20,316 nt of DNA. Source: a virus. Shown in pieces: positions 19,174 to 20,316 of this stretch (its first letter is position 1; each line of letters opens with the position of its first letter). The notes beneath the pieces are model-generated. The model had not been told where the DNA came from. It searched no databases and worked only from the letters and a program-made list of their open reading frames with translations. Both the position numbers and the translations under genes were made by a program. The DNA lies in the IMG/VR virus record IMGVR_UViG_3300032229_001122, positions 1-20,316 of that record. One strand, 5' to 3'.

Positions 19174-19594
19174 TGATTGCACCTCCCCGCAAGTCTCTGA
19201 CACCAACGAGAGTTAGAGTGTCTGCTGGATTCCCCGCCGGAATTATGTAGCCTGTTGGGACCGTTAACGCGATTTGAATCCGCTTGCCAGGTGAAATTAC
19301 ATAGGGAGCGGGCAACATCCGGACAGGTGAAACAGATCCGGTATCAATACCCGCCACCGCCTCAATAGGCGTACTGTAGAAGGGCGACCAGATATCCGGA
19401 GTCCGCGATTCACACAGCTGAACGGTGAATCTGGGCAGCGCGCCAGTGTACGAAATCACAATGTGAAAGCCCAGCAAATTTACAGCCTCGTCCACCGGGG
19501 TCGAATACCATAGCGAACGCCCTGAAATGGCTCTACGCACGGCGCTAGTGCCGAGCGGAATAGATTCAAACCACGGAATGAGAGACGCAATCAT
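19160..19594 (-). CDS. Beta-rich minor capsid protein candidate, paralogue of the upstream gene
   Basis: 144 aa, AGGTGA just before the ATG. The protein begins hydrophobic ('MIASLIPWFESIPLG'). The rest is beta-rich and ends 'APYVISPGKRIQIALTVP', then T-L-T-L-V-G-V-R-D-L. This ending aligns with the upstream protein's 'CPYFLSRQGKLQMDFTN', then S-I-T-W-V-G-L-K-L-F, indicating a paralogous pair. Both look like the final strands of a single jelly roll. In tailless viruses such proteins form pentons or spikes. The inference is from pattern and position. Confidence 0.83.
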   Translation of the reverse strand: MIASLIPWFESIPLGTSAVRRAISGRSLWYSTPVDEAVNLLGFHIVISYTGALPRFTVQLCESRTPDIWSPFYSTPIEAVAGIDTGSVSPVRMLPAPYVISPGKRIQIALTVPTGYIIPAGNPADTLTLVGVRDLRGGAINVAA

Positions 19595-19601
19595 AATTCA
19601 C

Positions 19602-20060
19602 CTAAACAAACAGTTTCAGGCCGACCCACGTAATTGACGCTGAAGCACCTGCCAGGCCGGTCGCGCTGTTCGTGAAATCCATCTGGAGTTTTCCCTGACG
19701 GCTCAGGAAGTAGGGACATACCAGAGACAGTATCGGCATCACTTGCGTGGACGCGCCTGCAATGGCTGTTACTGGCGTTCCGCTGGTCGTCGAGCCTGTT
19801 GCCGCCTGTAGCACATTCCAGCCGTAACCGTTACCAGTGTCAGTAATCCTGAGATTTACCTGACTGTTACTGAAATTAGCATGCGCGCCGAACAGGAGCG
19901 CATCACTGTCGACCTGTGGCGTGAAACAGGTGACACGCTCTGACGCCGTAGAACCATCGAAGCCGATCAGCGAAGTCAAATAGAGTGGTTGCCAGGTTTT
20001 ATACTTGCTGAGAATCGCCTTGACGTGATCCGCAAAATATCCCGAAAAAAGACCGTACAT
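19602..20060 (-). CDS. Beta-rich minor capsid protein candidate
   Basis: 152 aa, AAGGG 7 bases before the ATG; first gene after the major capsid protein. Residues 40-150 are beta-rich: 'FTPQVDSDALLFGAHANFS', 'RITDTGNGYGW', T-P-V-x-A-I-A-G, 'PYFLSRQGKLQMDFTNSA', and final S-I-T-W-V-G-L-K-L-F-V. From memory, DTG-x-G-Y, TPV-x-AIAG and T-x-VGLKL appear in unnamed phage structural proteins. The C-terminal strand pair also resembles the end of the major capsid candidate (Q-F-x-V...R-I-Q-V-I-L-E-G). It is likely a single-jelly-roll vertex or minor shell protein. Confidence 0.84.
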   Translation of the reverse strand: MYGLFSGYFADHVKAILSKYKTWQPLYLTSLIGFDGSTASERVTCFTPQVDSDALLFGAHANFSNSQVNLRITDTGNGYGWNVLQAATGSTTSGTPVTAIAGASTQVMPILSLVCPYFLSRQGKLQMDFTNSATGLAGASASITWVGLKLFV

Positions 20061-20180
20061 TGGATCGCCCTTTCATAATTGCCAGGCGTTGCACCTGGCC
20101 GGGGGTTTTGTCCAGTGAGAGGAAATTGACCGCGCACAATGCGCACCCCTAACCCGTCGAGCAGACTCACAAGGAGTCTA
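20061..20180 (-). other. Intergenic leader between the capsid gene and the next gene, with three small hairpins
   Basis: This is the longest gap inside the late operon (120 bases). It contains AGACTC/GAGTCT (20163-20179), GCGCA/TGCGC (near 20132-20145) and GCCAGG/CCTGGC (near 20081-20099) inverted repeats and no T run. It may be a processing or stability region that sets the ratio of capsid protein to downstream minor proteins. No promoter is recognised. Confidence 0.5.
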
Positions 20181-20316
20181 CTAGCCCGTGACGCCCTTCG
20201 CGCCGAGACCCTCAAGAATCACCTGGATACGGAAATTCCGCGTCGGAGTAAAGGTATTGAGAGCCTGAAGCGTCACATTGAACTGATAGAGAGATTCAAT
20301 GTGTCTGAAGATGGGC
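20181..20316 (-). CDS. Major capsid protein candidate, C-terminal end (same gene as 1-800)
   Basis: On the minus strand this stretch enters from the terminal repeat and ends with TAG at 20183-20181. In the closed circle only 20193-20181 adds new sequence (last residues GVTG-stop) to the frame that starts at 800. The rest duplicates 1-123. It encodes the final beta-strands 'TPTRNFRIQVILEGLGAKG' of the 270-aa capsid candidate. Confidence 0.66.
   Translation of the reverse strand, partial: PIFRHIESLYQFNVTLQALNTFTPTRNFRIQVILEGLGAKGVTG
20194..20316. repeat. Terminal direct repeat, copy 2 (circular overlap)
   Basis: Exact copy of bases 1-123. See the first copy for interpretation. Confidence 0.93.

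Overview
The window is a complete small circular replicon, most likely the genome of an undescribed tailless (non-caudovirus) bacterial virus. Bases 1-123 are repeated exactly at 20194-20316, and this repeat lies inside one gene. The molecule therefore closes to a circle of about 20,193 bp, and the repeat is best read as assembly overlap. Ribosome binding sites are good and purine-rich and genes are tightly packed. A muramidase sits beside a possible inner-membrane coiled-coil protein and a lipoprotein-like protein, which points to a bacterial, probably Gram-negative, host. The host cannot be named from the sequence.

There are two transcription blocks that diverge near 6466-6620 and converge at 14342/14343. 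The minus-strand block (6465 down to 1, across the junction, then 20183 down to 14343) is a continuous late-type operon. In transcription order it holds: a transglutaminase-like cysteine protease; four small proteins that each end in one C-terminal membrane helix plus a basic tail; three proteins sprinkled with basic Asn-Pro ('NP') motifs and a 38-aa gene hidden between two of them; a 270-aa major capsid protein candidate of double-jelly-roll type (spanning the junction); three to four beta-rich minor structural proteins; a 706-aa spike with a C-terminal S74 self-cleaving chaperone; and a lysis cassette (muramidase with a C-terminal membrane anchor, coiled-coil membrane protein, two-helix holin candidate, lipoprotein-like protein).

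The plus-strand block (6621-14342) looks early or regulatory. It holds a 430-aa Pro-rich unknown with two small partners; a four-helix membrane protein followed by an out-of-frame downstream domain; a ribbon-helix-helix regulator behind a good promoter; a Cys/His-rich protein; a phage O-like replication initiator with an iteron origin inside its own coding sequence; a string of small unknowns; a run of tiny membrane or secreted proteins; and a small phage-type domain protein. Two short stretches have the layout of independent small RNA genes (promoter, structured RNA, terminator): 8503-8571 and about 13820-13928.

The most interesting points are: (1) a capsid and membrane-protein set suggesting an internal-membrane virion, with no portal, terminase, tail, or any Walker-A packaging ATPase; (2) modular 'NP-linker' virion proteins whose linkers fall at domain boundaries, in the same operon as a candidate cysteine protease; (3) the intragenic iteron origin; (4) the two candidate small RNAs. 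Family assignments rest on motif recognition from memory, because no search could be run.
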